Below are positions 39,041 to 49,824 of a stretch of 64,000 nt of DNA, in pieces. Within the stretch, counting starts at the first letter, position 1. The number at the start of each line of letters is the position of its first letter. A program made the translations under genes and the position numbers. This DNA is from Parietichytrium sp. I65-24A (Eukaryota; Sar; Bigyra; Thraustochytrida; Thraustochytriidae): positions 377,680 through 441,679 of the forward strand of contig BLSF01000018.1 in NCBI GenBank assembly GCA_012862575.1. The letters are read 5' to 3'. The notes under the pieces are model-generated. The model saw nothing but the letters and a program-made list of their open reading frames with translations, was not told where the DNA came from and ran no database searches.

Positions 39041-42000
39041 CTCGCTCTTTCTGTTCCTCTGTTCTGTTCTGTTCTCGGTGGGCCTGAGTTTCCGGTTTGC
39101 TGCTCGCTCTGTTTCAACTTTCAACTTGGACCCGACCCTGGCACGCTCAGGCTTACACCGGCACACTCTCAGTACTGTACTGACAGTGACTACTGGACAA
39201 GCCGCGGTCACCGTCGCCAATTCGACAACTCGACAACCCACAATACTCCAAATTCCGTATGCCTGGCCTACCTCCCAAGTACAGTTCGCACACGCGCGCC
39301 CCCCTTCTCTCTGTCTCTCTTTCTCTGTCACACTGTATTCACACCAAGGGCTTTGTGATTGGCTTAACAAGTGGCGTGGCAGCACGCGAGCTTGGACGCG
39401 TGTCTTGCGAATAGAGCGCTCACTTGCTCGTGTATTTTGTATTTGTATTTGTTTTTGTCTTTGTAAACTGAGATATGTGAATTTTGATAGTTTTGATGTG
39501 ATTGTGATTTGGGTTTGCAACTTTTCCAACTCGTCCATGCGCCGCCGGGTCCTATGCCGCATCTACGCCACCGCCTAATCAGCGAGTGGTCGCCCCTCTC
39601 TCTCACTCTCTGTGTCAACACCATGATCCCCGGGGTTCTACTGGTAGGGATTAGATAGAGGTAGGACCCCGTGGAGAAACTGTCGGGTTGCCGGGGATGT
39701 GGTAGCGGGTGGGCATAAGTGGTGCTAAGGGTTGGCGTGGACGTTCCAGCGGGCACTTGATTGCCACTCTGTGGGGGGATAGAGTATGCAGTAGATGTGA
39801 GTAGCCCTGCAGTTTGTTTTTGTTTTTGTTCTTGTCTTTGTTCCGAGGAGAAAGTGGGAAAAAAAGCGATGAAGTTGTGGGAGCCCCAACCAACTACTCA
39901 ACTAGGTTGTCACTTTCCTTCCTTCCTTCCTCCTTCCCATCGTCGTCCCTCACAACTCTCCAACTTTGAGCAGTCTCTCGTTCCTACTGAGAGAGCCTTG
40001 CCGGCGATTTTCGTTGGGGTGCTCTCAGTAAATAGTAAATCAATCGAACAAACCTCCAAGGAAACTCCTAACAAAGCGCCACGCCGCCCTCCCGCCACTA
40101 TGCTCTGCTATCTCTCTGGTAGGACATGTTAGGACCTGAAAAGTGAAAAGAAGGGAGAAAGAGATGGCATGAGGCTAGCCGGGCTCAGTAGCCGAGTCTA
40201 TTAATAGACTGAGTGGGGGTAAGAGGCTTTAGCAGCAGGACTCGAACAAATCGTCGCGCCACTTCAGTGTGAGTAGGCTATAGTTTCGCCTGACGAATCG
40301 GTGTGAAGCAGCTAGCAGCGTCCAAAGTTCCAACTCAGCAGATGATGAGCGACGCAAGTTGCCTCCAAAGCGTAGGAGCCTTTATGGAAGTCCTAGGACG
40401 CGGAGAGAAGAGCAGGTTCAGTTCGACCTGAAGGAGTAGCACCTGAAAGGGAGAATTGCTAAGAGTGTCGCTGGTGAGTCTTGAGCTGGATGAAAAGGAA
40501 TGGAAACCACACTTTTGAAGGCAATGACAGCACAGACGGTGTAAGCCAAGCTAAAGTTGAGTGGAACTGTTAATTTAGAGATGGAGTTTGAATGATAAAA
40601 TCAACTTGCTCCGTCCTGACTTTGAAGTTGGCGATCTTTGCCGCACGTTGCTCGAGGAGTTTCGTCTCGCTGACCGTTTGTACGACTGGTTCTCAAGAAG
40701 AACGCAAACGAATTCGGAGCTGATAATTGAGCATTAATTGGCCGCTAGACCCTTGGTTGCTCTCTTTGAATTCAAATTTACTGCGACAGGCAACTTCCAC
40801 CAGTCGGGAAGGCAGTAGAGTCGGTAATTTTCTGCTGCGATCGCTACTGTACCTCTACCCTAAATAATAAGAGAGGACGAATGTTTCGGTCTTCTGCAGC
40901 TTCTGCGAATACAGAACAGAAAGAAGTGCAGTCAGCACTCGAAGACTGCAGTCAAGATTATTATCTCCCATATCTTCCATCCTGCTGATTGGTTTGAATC
41001 CTCGAGGGAGTTTCCGGTTTTTAATTTTCAATTGAACATGATTCTGATCTTGGATGTGATCAGTTGTTGACCCACAGCGAACGCTCTCAAGTCTTTCTCG
41101 CCATCAGCTGCCATCACGAAATTGGGCTGTCATCTGGAGAAGAGAAACAAGAGAGAAGGAAGAGCGGAGGGGGAGGGGGGGACAAGATGTTTCAATTCTT
41201 TCAGAATCAGGATCATTCCATTTCGTTCACACATGGAGACAGACGTTCGATTCAAAGATCTGTGGAACGCCCGGCGTCCTTCGACCGCCCGCGACTATAT
41301 AATTCGGGCGTGGTTCAAATCGCTGAGCGGTGCGAATAGTGTAGTCGATGTTGCTTTCGTAAAAGTTCAGATGCAATCTTGCCGGCCCAGGCCCATCGAC
41401 AGTTACAGTTTATGAAATTTTAGAATTTAGAATCTACATGTTGATCGATGTTCAAGCAAGTTGCGGAAGTCTCTGCCTCTTGGCGCCTGTCTGTCTGTCT
41501 CTCTCTCTCTCTGCCACCAACCATGACTTGCGAGGAGAGGCGGATTGGAAATCGCCAAAATATTCCAAAGTTCAAGTCACAGTCGACCCAGAACTCCGCT
41601 CGCAGAGCTCGCAGTTACATTTCAAATACCCGTACTAGTCCCGGTACCGGTCGACCGTCTCTACCGTACCTAGACTACTGTGACATGCTCGCACTTGATT
41701 CCTCGCTCGGTGGGGCCGCGATTGGAGGGGGGCTTCGGAGTCCGAAAAGAGTGCTGCTCCACCACTCCACGACTCCAAGCAGCACACTTGTGCGATAGGT
41801 CCGAACTTTCTCCGCATGGAGATTTTTGAAGCTTAGATCTCAGCGTTTGGAGTGAAGCGTACGGAGAGGCTGCGATATTTTCTCAATTCCAACAATTTCC
41901 AAGTTCCAAAATATTTCGAAAACAACAATCAGTCATCAGTATCCTCCATCCGTTCCCTGTGGCTACTGGTAGCCTCTGGCCAGCTGTAGCTGTAAGTGTA

Positions 42001-43956
42001 CGTACAGTAATAGTACTAATACTAACGTCGGTCGCGCTGAATGAATGTCTTTTCCGATTGGCTTATTAGCGCCATTAGTAATCGACAGTAGAAGTTGCGA
42101 CACATTCTGAGGGAGGACGCGAATCACACCCAGCGTTCCACCCTAACCATGTGCTAAGGGAATTCCTTACTCGCAGTTTTTTCCAATGCTGATCCTGGTA
42201 GTGCTCTAGCTTTAGAGTCATGTAAGTTTAGCTGTGTTGATGATTCTCCTGGCGTTGTCATTCTTCGAATGAACTTGGCAGACATTTTTGAACGATTCTG
42301 GAATTTGGAAACGTATTGCATGGACAGACAGTGACTTGAGGAGTTCTGACTGCTACGTGGCTTGTCCTACTAAAGTACCACTGATTGGGCTATGCAGCTG
42401 CTGTGAGAGAGGAAACTTGTACCAAGCTTATCACTCAGATAGAATTGAGCCGGTGCGAGGTAAAGTGCGATCCGCGCTTTTCCCGTCGACTACTGTTTAT
42501 CATAATCGACTATAGTTTCCCGAGGTGATTGTTGCTCCACCGTAGAAAGAGAAATCTATGTTCACAAGAACTTGATCCACTGCCAATGCAAACCAAGCAA
42601 GTCTTTTCCGAATCGTTATATCGTTCCAAAAAAAGTTTGCTCTTTACATGGCAAAAATAGCAGAGGGGATGGTTGAATTTTCGGGTTTCGAAAAAAAGTT
42701 AGAATAGGCCACACAGGGAATCTACGTTTTCAAAATCAAATATCTGATCCCAGCTCTTTGAATTTGGTGTTGTGATCAAGTTGAGACCGTATGCAGCGAG
42801 TCTTGCGGCCCGGACGAATCGTTTTGACACGAACGGTCTGCTTACCGCCGGACCGGCCGGGTCAAAACTTGATTGGGGCTCGAATTAAAACACGTCAGCG
42901 ATTGAGAGCGAGAGCGCGGAGCACAGAGTCCAGACCCATTCTCCTCGCGTCTTAAATTTTTGAGATGCCAGCGCATCATGAATGAACAAGGCTCTCAAAC
43001 TACGAGTATCATGGGATCCGTTTTTGAGATGCCAGACTTGCCAGACAATCAAGGCCCTATTTCTCTCCTTTAAAAGCGATTGATCCTCCCCAGATGTCGA
43101 CAACCTCTCAGAGTCACCTTGCATCAGTAAAGCGGGGTGGAAAGCGGAGGAGCTGTACTTTGCTCACGAATACTTCTCTGTTCCTGAATGTTCCCTAGCT
43201 CGCAATCCTTGGCGCACGCACTGAAAAGGTGTGCAAACCCCCCACCCCTACTGCATCCGCATAATCACTCCTAGTCTGCACACCTTTTTTCTCTGTTGCT
43301 TCCTATCGTTTCATGGTCATACCAGTAGGAAACACAAGGCCTACCCTACCAATGCGTACTGCTACCGCCTCGCCTAACACCTGCCGTAAAACGGCAGATG
43401 TGCATCTGGAGTAACAGTCAGGAGGAGTCCCACCCAAAAAGCATACATACACTGTAACCTTCCCTTAGCTTATACTAACTCCTAACCCACAAATTACTAG
43501 CGAGAGTAATAGTACTCGAAGTAGATGTCAGGGCAATACAATACACACGCACTACACATGCATTATTCTATCCTAAGCTTACTGTGCCAAAAAAGCGGTC
43601 CAAAAACAAGAGCAACAAAAGCGAACAAAATAGCGACGACGTCTCGACTATCCTTGACTGTGACTTGCGCGAGGAGCGGACTTGACGTCAAGTCATCTGA
43701 ACTGCGAATTCTGAAACTCTGAATTCTGATACAATCTATCGGTGTATGTCTTGGCGCGTATGAAAGGGAACACCACACCGTGACCAAAATACCAACGCCG
43801 TATTGCAAAAGTCCGGCGGCTTGGCCCATTCTCACATTCTCAAATTCTCACACAGACGAGTGCAAGCAGGGGACGGAGCGGGACAAGGCGCTTAGGTTAG
43901 GACCTGTGATGCCACTTGGACGCGGCGGCTTTGAAGCAGCACAGACCGAGTAGCGC
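39041..43956. other. Nearly 5 kb without a recognisable gene
   Basis: The longest gene-free stretch of the window. Frames of 60-120 codons occur on both strands (for example 41448-41798 + and 42885-43124 -), but none shows a motif, and several overlap simple sequence such as the TC run at 41500-41513. An imperfect duplication with TTTTGAGATGCCAG occurs at 42957 and 43021. I cannot exclude short-exon genes or noncoding RNAs. Confidence 0.5.
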
Positions 43957-45156
43957 ATGAAGGGCTGGAGATGGAGCGCCACGGCCCAGGCAGCGCTGGT
44001 GGTGCTGGGCATGGAGAACTTTGCACGGGCGGACGAGTGCGATGTGTACGGGTACGCTCCAGAGTTCTTAGGAGAATGGGCTCGCCAAAATCCCCGAGGA
44101 AGCTGCAGCGGACACGGAGCGTGCGTGCAGAGCAGGTGCATCTGCGAGGAAGGGTGGACTGGGCGAAGTGATATCATCAACACAGAGGGGCTGGACTGCC
44201 AGATCAATGAGAGCACCATCAGATATTTGTGGATTACTACAATGGTGGTGTCTGTGCTGCACTTCTTGTACGGGCTTCCTCAGCTTGTGAAGATGCTCAT
44301 CTCATATCGCCAAATACGGCGAAGGAGAACTCTCATTGGGTCTCAGGCCAGACTTCGAGACGACAAAGGCCTACTTGCAAACCTGATTTATGTCGGAGTC
44401 TGCTTTCCAACGCTCCTCGCAGCATGCATTCTTAAAATAATACGACCACAGGAGAGGCTTGGGTTCACCTGGCCCTTCACAATCTTGTTCGCCATCTGCA
44501 AAACCGGCTTGTACACCTCCATGCACTTTTATCACCCAGCCCTAATGGATAGTATTCTGCGCGGCGAGCCCAGATTACACTACGTGGCCAACATCGCGAC
44601 CAAGATCAATTCCGCGATCACATTTGTTGCGGCGCTGATGGGGTTTCTTCCCTTTTTGTGCTTTCTTTCGGACGATCCTCTTGGTCCTGTGAATCTCACA
44701 GTCTGGTACGTCTTAGTGGGAACAACAGCTTTGCAGCTTTTTTTGCTCCTGATGCTAGTCATCTGGATCCATCACGAGGTTTTCCCCGTGCTTGATAACG
44801 CATACAGTCTCACCGGCGCAAGCTCGATCCACAGAATGAAGAAAGGGCTCATAAAGGTTCGTCGGGACTCCGTTTTCCAATGCATCATACAGGGAGTGGT
44901 GTACACTGCCTTCGCTATCATTCCGTTCTTGTTCAACAAGCATGACTACTTATTGCCGATGGGCTGGATTGCATACACGGTAATCGGCGCGAAAATTAGC
45001 CTCTTTGCCATCTCGACGCCGGTGGCGAGCAGCCAGAATACCATGCACAAAAGCTCATTCTTTTCTTCCATGCCAGCCAAACCGAGCAACTTCTCCAACA
45101 TTGCCGTGCCCACAGCCCATTCTTTCCCGACCTTTGCTTCAGCCGACGACGATTGA
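43957..45156 (+). CDS. EGF-like seven-transmembrane protein, unknown
   Basis: 399 residues, ATG at 43957. The N-terminus fits a signal peptide (to about residue 25). Next comes one EGF-like module (CSGHGACVQSRCICEEGW, about 49-66), then seven hydrophobic segments at about 88-114, 142-164, 168-193, 217-238, 247-273, 304-325 and 331-352, and a Ser-rich tail. The layout (outside EGF module, seven helices, short inside tail) is receptor-like, but no GPCR family motif (DRY, NPxxY) is evident, so I call it only a 7TM protein. It sits 374 bases upstream of, and codirectional with, the next gene. The topology is inferred by eye. Confidence 0.7.
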   Translation: MKGWRWSATAQAALVVLGMENFARADECDVYGYAPEFLGEWARQNPRGSCSGHGACVQSRCICEEGWTGRSDIINTEGLDCQINESTIRYLWITTMVVSVLHFLYGLPQLVKMLISYRQIRRRRTLIGSQARLRDDKGLLANLIYVGVCFPTLLAACILKIIRPQERLGFTWPFTILFAICKTGLYTSMHFYHPALMDSILRGEPRLHYVANIATKINSAITFVAALMGFLPFLCFLSDDPLGPVNLTVWYVLVGTTALQLFLLLMLVIWIHHEVFPVLDNAYSLTGASSIHRMKKGLIKVRRDSVFQCIIQGVVYTAFAIIPFLFNKHDYLLPMGWIAYTVIGAKISLFAISTPVASSQNTMHKSSFFSSMPAKPSNFSNIAVPTAHSFPTFASADDD

Positions 45157-45530
45157 CGGACTGATTGACTGATTGACTTACCAATTGACCAACTGACTGA
45201 CTGACTAATTCACCTCTTCGCACTCCCGGTGAACGGATGCTGGTCAACAACGAATGATGTGTGTTCCATCATAGCAGCCCCGAAAGTTAACCTGGCTCTT
45301 GTTCAGACGCCGCGTCTCCCATTTCTCACTCGTCTTGTTCATTAAACCCTTTCGCATACCATAATTCATGTTCATGTTCTCCACAATACACTCACAACAC
45401 CGTCACTTTACAATAGATAGCCGTTGAAGGCCTACCTCTCCCCTATCCAATACATTAACATCACCCTCAACTCCTCTCTCTCCCCGGCAGCTGTTATTGC
45501 TCAGACACAGAGAAAGCGTACTCGCTGCGT
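45157..45530. other. Short intergenic with GACTGATT-type repeats
   Basis: TGACTGATTGACTGATTGAC-like repeats at 45158-45208 directly after the 7TM stop; otherwise nothing noted. Confidence 0.55.
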
Positions 45531-47729
45531 ATGCCACGGCGCGGACCGGTAACGAGATGCTATCCGACGCTGAGAGGTCACAGTGAGCAAAAGCCACCGG
45601 GCTTGGCTTGGGAGATGGCGCAGGACGCAGCGCAGGCGGCGAGGCGGCAGGAAGAGGCCCGCGTGAAGAAGTTGGAGATGGGCACGAAGGCGCGCCAGGA
45701 GTTCAAAAGGTCGCTGAGGCTGAAAGGACTCAAGGGCGAGAGGAGGAGAGCCACAGAAGCTCTTTTAGAATCCTTTCAGCCTGCGCGCAAAGGAAGTGTG
45801 CCTGTGAAACACAAGGAGACTGCCGTGGTCAATGCAACAGATGACCTGGCGCAGCAAGGGGCCAAGCCGGACGCAGAAAATGGCAGACAGAAGGGGCAAC
45901 AGGAACAGAAGCAACAACAACAACAACAACAACAGGAACAGCAAAAAGCGTCCCCTCAGAACAAAGTTGCGAATCAGAATGTTTCAAAGAGTCCAGGGCC
46001 GGAGGGCAGTGCGAAGGAGCAGGAAAAATGCAAGGTTGCACAGGAAGCCGCGTCAGAGGAGCTTGCCATTGGGGAGACTAGAGGGCGGCACCTGACTTGT
46101 GAGACTCAATTTGGGGATATGAAACAATATGGCAAGGACTTTCTTGATAGTTCGACCATTGGCAACAACATCTTGAGCGAGGAGCTGCGCGAGCTGTTGG
46201 ATTCACCGACTTTTGCAAACAGGAAGGAATTCGTCGCTCCTTCTGTAAATTACGCTGTGCACGACACAAGACATCAAATGGTGACGTTCGAGTCGCTGGT
46301 GAAGGACGACCCCGATGAATTCTTTCGGCTTCTAGCCGAAACGTTGAAACATCGACGCAATCAGAAACGTCAAGACGACACAAACCGGAGTCCGACGTCA
46401 GCAAGTCGGGATCCTCAAACTGAAGAGGAGCAATCATCACCATCTCCCGAGTCGCCCAAACGTAACGTATTTTCGCAGTTCGAGCTCAAGTTGGATAAAG
46501 CCATAGGAAAAATCACTGGCGGAAGCACCCAAAGAGATCTCACGGCTACCAAGTACTGGAGTGGATGGACAATAAAGCGAGTGGTGCAGAGGAGAAAAAA
46601 TATTGTGCTCATGCTAGAAGAGCAAATGAAGCGCCTGACGGAACCCCAGAGCGAGGATGATGCGATGCCGCAGCGCCCGACAAAGTCGATTGTCGCAGGC
46701 AAAGGCGCTTGGCAGAGGACACACAGCAGGCTGGAATCTTGCCCTTCAGCAGCTTCGATTAGTTCGAGTCGATCCTTACGCAAGACGACAAAACAGAGAC
46801 TAGAGGACACAAACCGACAAATTCAAAGCCTGCGACAGGCTGTTGAGCGAGCAAAAGTAGCTGCCCGGAAGGCGGAGATGGAAGCGAATAGGCAGTTTGA
46901 GATGGTGGATGCTGCCAATAAGAAGGCTGGGTCAAAGGACAGAAATAAATTCCTGCACCGCGCCACAAAATCTGTTCGCCTCTCCACGCCTATTCCAGAG
47001 CACGTCGTGAGAAGACACCCACGTCTCATCACAAGCGCTAGATCAGAGAAGCCAGTATCCGGGAAGCCGGCTGCCGAGAAATCCTCGATACCGAAAAGAC
47101 CAATCTCGGCTGGCAGAGTTTCTGGTCGCCGACCTAACGTCACCACTCGAGCTCAAGGTTTTGTGAAGCGGAGTCAGGAAGAGCACCGCTCCTCCAAGAA
47201 TAAGAAGCACGCCACCATCAAGCATTACACCAAGCCGATCACGAAAGCATCGGAGTGTGACATTGTCGAGTACCTGGGCAAGATCGACGAGCCTAAATTT
47301 GATGGCGAGGAGCTTTACTCACCTTGTGGGACAGTAGACTGGATCAGCTATGCGGTGGAGCAGAACCGAGGAGAATCGAAGCCACGGAGGCCGATTTCAG
47401 CAGCTCCTGCGAGAACTTCGTCGAGGCCATCATCATCCCGACGCAGACCGACAACTGCGACGGCTGTAAGAACAGAAAGGCAAGAGCCTTTCACGGAAGA
47501 ACCTAAGTTTACCAACTTTTTGCGGGCAAAGTCCCATGCTGTGAATGGGAGTGAGCATGTAGAGGACTACACCGACCAACTCGAGACCTTGCGATCGAAT
47601 GACCCTGAGACGATTAATGCCAGAGTAAACAGCAAAGTTCAGGAGCACCTCGATTTAATTATGAGATACATGCGCGAGCCCGCGAATGCTGCATATAGTA
47701 ACCACGTTTTATTTCCCACAGAGACCTGA
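45531..47729 (+). CDS. Basic coiled-coil/disordered protein, unknown
   Basis: 732 residues from the ATG at 45531; an internal ATG at 45615 (MAQDAAQAARRQEEARVK) is an alternative start. The sequence is rich in Arg, Lys, Gln, Glu and Ser. It has a poly-Gln run from CAA/CAG codons at 45914-45943, helical coiled-coil stretches near 430-475 (TKQRLEDTNRQIQSLRQAVE) and a short aromatic patch TKYWSGWTIKRVVQRRKNI. Repeated RPISA-type patches (KRPISAGRVSGRR, RRPISAAPARTSSR) resemble those in many flagellar or axonemal proteins, but this is compositional, not homology. No enzyme motif. A microtubule- or flagellum-associated protein is a guess. Confidence 0.6.
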   Translation: MPRRGPVTRCYPTLRGHSEQKPPGLAWEMAQDAAQAARRQEEARVKKLEMGTKARQEFKRSLRLKGLKGERRRATEALLESFQPARKGSVPVKHKETAVVNATDDLAQQGAKPDAENGRQKGQQEQKQQQQQQQQEQQKASPQNKVANQNVSKSPGPEGSAKEQEKCKVAQEAASEELAIGETRGRHLTCETQFGDMKQYGKDFLDSSTIGNNILSEELRELLDSPTFANRKEFVAPSVNYAVHDTRHQMVTFESLVKDDPDEFFRLLAETLKHRRNQKRQDDTNRSPTSASRDPQTEEEQSSPSPESPKRNVFSQFELKLDKAIGKITGGSTQRDLTATKYWSGWTIKRVVQRRKNIVLMLEEQMKRLTEPQSEDDAMPQRPTKSIVAGKGAWQRTHSRLESCPSAASISSSRSLRKTTKQRLEDTNRQIQSLRQAVERAKVAARKAEMEANRQFEMVDAANKKAGSKDRNKFLHRATKSVRLSTPIPEHVVRRHPRLITSARSEKPVSGKPAAEKSSIPKRPISAGRVSGRRPNVTTRAQGFVKRSQEEHRSSKNKKHATIKHYTKPITKASECDIVEYLGKIDEPKFDGEELYSPCGTVDWISYAVEQNRGESKPRRPISAAPARTSSRPSSSRRRPTTATAVRTERQEPFTEEPKFTNFLRAKSHAVNGSEHVEDYTDQLETLRSNDPETINARVNSKVQEHLDLIMRYMREPANAAYSNHVLFPTET

Positions 47730-48123
47730 ATGCACTCTGTTCGCATGCTTTCTCCTAACAATTAATGACCATTTAAATCACTTCGCAAGTCAATTACTTA
47801 TTCATCCAAGTTCAGAAAGACAGTTGGTCGGATCAGCGATATTAAAAAATGAGGAATATTTCGGCTTGAAATCAAATACTATAGTGTGTGGGGTTGGGCG
47901 AATGCGTAATACCTACCCTCAACGCTCCCCCAAATCGATCGAGACGGTCTTTATCCCTCTTACTTGTCTTTACGACGTTGCAAAAGCAAACGCATAAGAA
48001 TATTAATCAGTCTCCCAGACTTCGTTCGCTTCGTGTTTCTCAACATGCTGTTGCTTGAAACTTTCGTGACATATATTTACGAATTGTAGAAGGTGTGGAG
48101 CTAGTCTAGCTCCAGTAGTTGTG
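47730..48123. other. Convergent 3' region
   Basis: AT-rich gap between two convergent stops; no gene seen. Confidence 0.55.
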
Positions 48124-49824
48124 TTACTTATCCTCCTCACTGAGATCAATGACGATGGACTTGAGCTTCGACTCGGCCTTGGAAAGCGCTTTCCCCGCCT
48201 GCTCTGTCGAAGAACGCGACATCACAGGTGAATTTTCGGGCAAAGGATTGCGCAACTCACCAGACTCCTCTTCTCGACTAGGCACGCTCAATTCAGCTGC
48301 AAACAATCCACTACTTGGCACTCCGTGACCCCCACTCGCGTCTTCCTTTGTATCAAGCACATCTGCCGCAAATCGGATGGTCTCCGTAGAATCAGACCCG
48401 TTCTCCCTCGGAACCATGACTTCGGACTTTGAGAGCGCTTCAGACGGTGTATAGTCAACGTTTTTGGAGAGAGAAATGTCTTCCTCTGCGAATGAGTTGG
48501 AAGGCAGGGCACTTTCACTTGTGGGACTCCCGGAAGTTTGCAGTGATCCAGACACCGCTTCGCTGGTCCCGGAAGATTTCTCGCCTCCCTGCTGCGCAGG
48601 AGAGGCTGAGGGTTTTGCCGGGGCCGTCTTTGCAGAGTCTTTCTGTTGGTTCTTTTGGTTCTTCTCTTTACGCAGGCTCGCCATCGCCTCGTCAATATTG
48701 ACCATGTCCTTCTTGGCTCTCCCCCCGCCAAGAAATCCTGGAATAAAGGTTGACGTGATGGCCCCCCAGATAGCATCTCCCGCCTTTGAGTGAAGGTCTG
48801 GTTCACCAAGGACTGAGTTAATCCAAGTGACGGCATGTTTTGCCACCTGTGGGTCGTTCAAGATCATGTGTGTCGTGTCCGTCCCAAGTTGCACAACAGT
48901 GGTTCGAAACGTCTCTGAATTCATCACGTGCTGGAAGAACTCTGCCGTCAACTGCTGTGAGTACTCGTCCTCGTACAAACCTTGAAAGAGATTTCGCAGG
49001 GCGTCTTTGGTCGTTGGTTTCTGCAGAACCTGCTGCAAGAAGGTACTAGCCTGATCGACAAACTCGGGGGCAGTTAAAATTCGGACGAAAAGGTCGTGCA
49101 GCATGGACTTGGTTTCTTCGCGAGCGGCTACACTTGCTAATAGATCGATCACGGCTCGCCGAGTATGCTCGCGCTCGAGGAGCTGGTTGAGAAACTCTGT
49201 AGTCAGCCTTAATGCATGCTCATCGTTTAAAAGCTGATAGACAACACCCTGGGCCAGGTTTTGAGCTTCACGCTGGACACTTTCGTCTCCAAGCGTCCTG
49301 CTGGTGATGTCCGCGCTTGTGGTTCCAAACCACCATTTTACGTCATCACGATATGCATAGAGCAGAATACCGCTCACTGTCGCAAACCCTGCTGTCCAGC
49401 GCAGCGTGTGGTATTCCTTGTACTGCATCGAAGAATCTAGCCTTCTTATTGTGTCTCGAAGGGTTTCGTACGATTGCGCTTGCCCGGGTGATAACTTGCC
49501 CTCCATTAATTTACCTGGCCCGAGTCTGGAATACGTCCCAGATAGGTCCTCCAAGATATTCCGTAGCCGATCGAAAGTGTCGTTCACAAATTGATCCAGC
49601 TTTGCCCGCCATTCGGGAAACGCGGTGCCGCTATCTTCCTTGCCGTACTGAGCGTTTTCGTTCTTGCTTTCTTGTGTTGGCCGCTTCCTCTGCCCTTTCG
49701 CCAGCTCGCCACGCCCCTTCGCGTTTCCTGGCGTACAAAGTTTCCGAAACTGGGCTTCCGACCAAGACCTTGCCCAACGCCGCCCATGATTTCCGCCGCG
49801 AGTCATAGCAATCCGGCACTGCAT
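48124..49824 (-). CDS. Probable mitochondrial helical-repeat membrane protein, unknown
   Basis: The first ATG of the frame is at 49824 (MQCRIAMTRGGNHGRRWARS), giving 566 residues; a second ATG six codons later is possible. The N-terminus is basic and free of acids for about 20 residues, like a mitochondrial presequence. One probable membrane segment lies near 140-160 (WTAGFATVSGILLYAY). After it come four to five degenerate helical repeats of about 35 residues (LTTEFLNQLLERE, LHDLFVRILTAPEF, LRNLFQGLYEDE, FFQHVMNSETF), each with an L-x3-FL/LF core. The last ~170 residues are low-complexity and Ser/Glu-rich. I do not recognise the family; targeting is inferred from composition only. Confidence 0.65.
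   Translation of the reverse strand: MQCRIAMTRGGNHGRRWARSWSEAQFRKLCTPGNAKGRGELAKGQRKRPTQESKNENAQYGKEDSGTAFPEWRAKLDQFVNDTFDRLRNILEDLSGTYSRLGPGKLMEGKLSPGQAQSYETLRDTIRRLDSSMQYKEYHTLRWTAGFATVSGILLYAYRDDVKWWFGTTSADITSRTLGDESVQREAQNLAQGVVYQLLNDEHALRLTTEFLNQLLEREHTRRAVIDLLASVAAREETKSMLHDLFVRILTAPEFVDQASTFLQQVLQKPTTKDALRNLFQGLYEDEYSQQLTAEFFQHVMNSETFRTTVVQLGTDTTHMILNDPQVAKHAVTWINSVLGEPDLHSKAGDAIWGAITSTFIPGFLGGGRAKKDMVNIDEAMASLRKEKNQKNQQKDSAKTAPAKPSASPAQQGGEKSSGTSEAVSGSLQTSGSPTSESALPSNSFAEEDISLSKNVDYTPSEALSKSEVMVPRENGSDSTETIRFAADVLDTKEDASGGHGVPSSGLFAAELSVPSREEESGELRNPLPENSPVMSRSSTEQAGKALSKAESKLKSIVIDLSEEDK

Noticed and set aside
39041-39562. Upstream extension of the 99-residue protein frame, or of an intron-containing form
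   Set aside because: The extension is repetitive (KQIQIQN, REGGR) and basic, unlike the folded C-terminal part; no clear splice pair was found.
40180-40320. Possible tRNA on the minus strand (TGTTCGAGTCC resembles a B box)
   Set aside because: The flanking bases do not pair as a T stem, and no A box or acceptor stem could be matched.
39561-43950. Searched for transposon or virus-derived remains
   Set aside because: No reverse transcriptase, integrase, transposase or terminal repeats were recognised.
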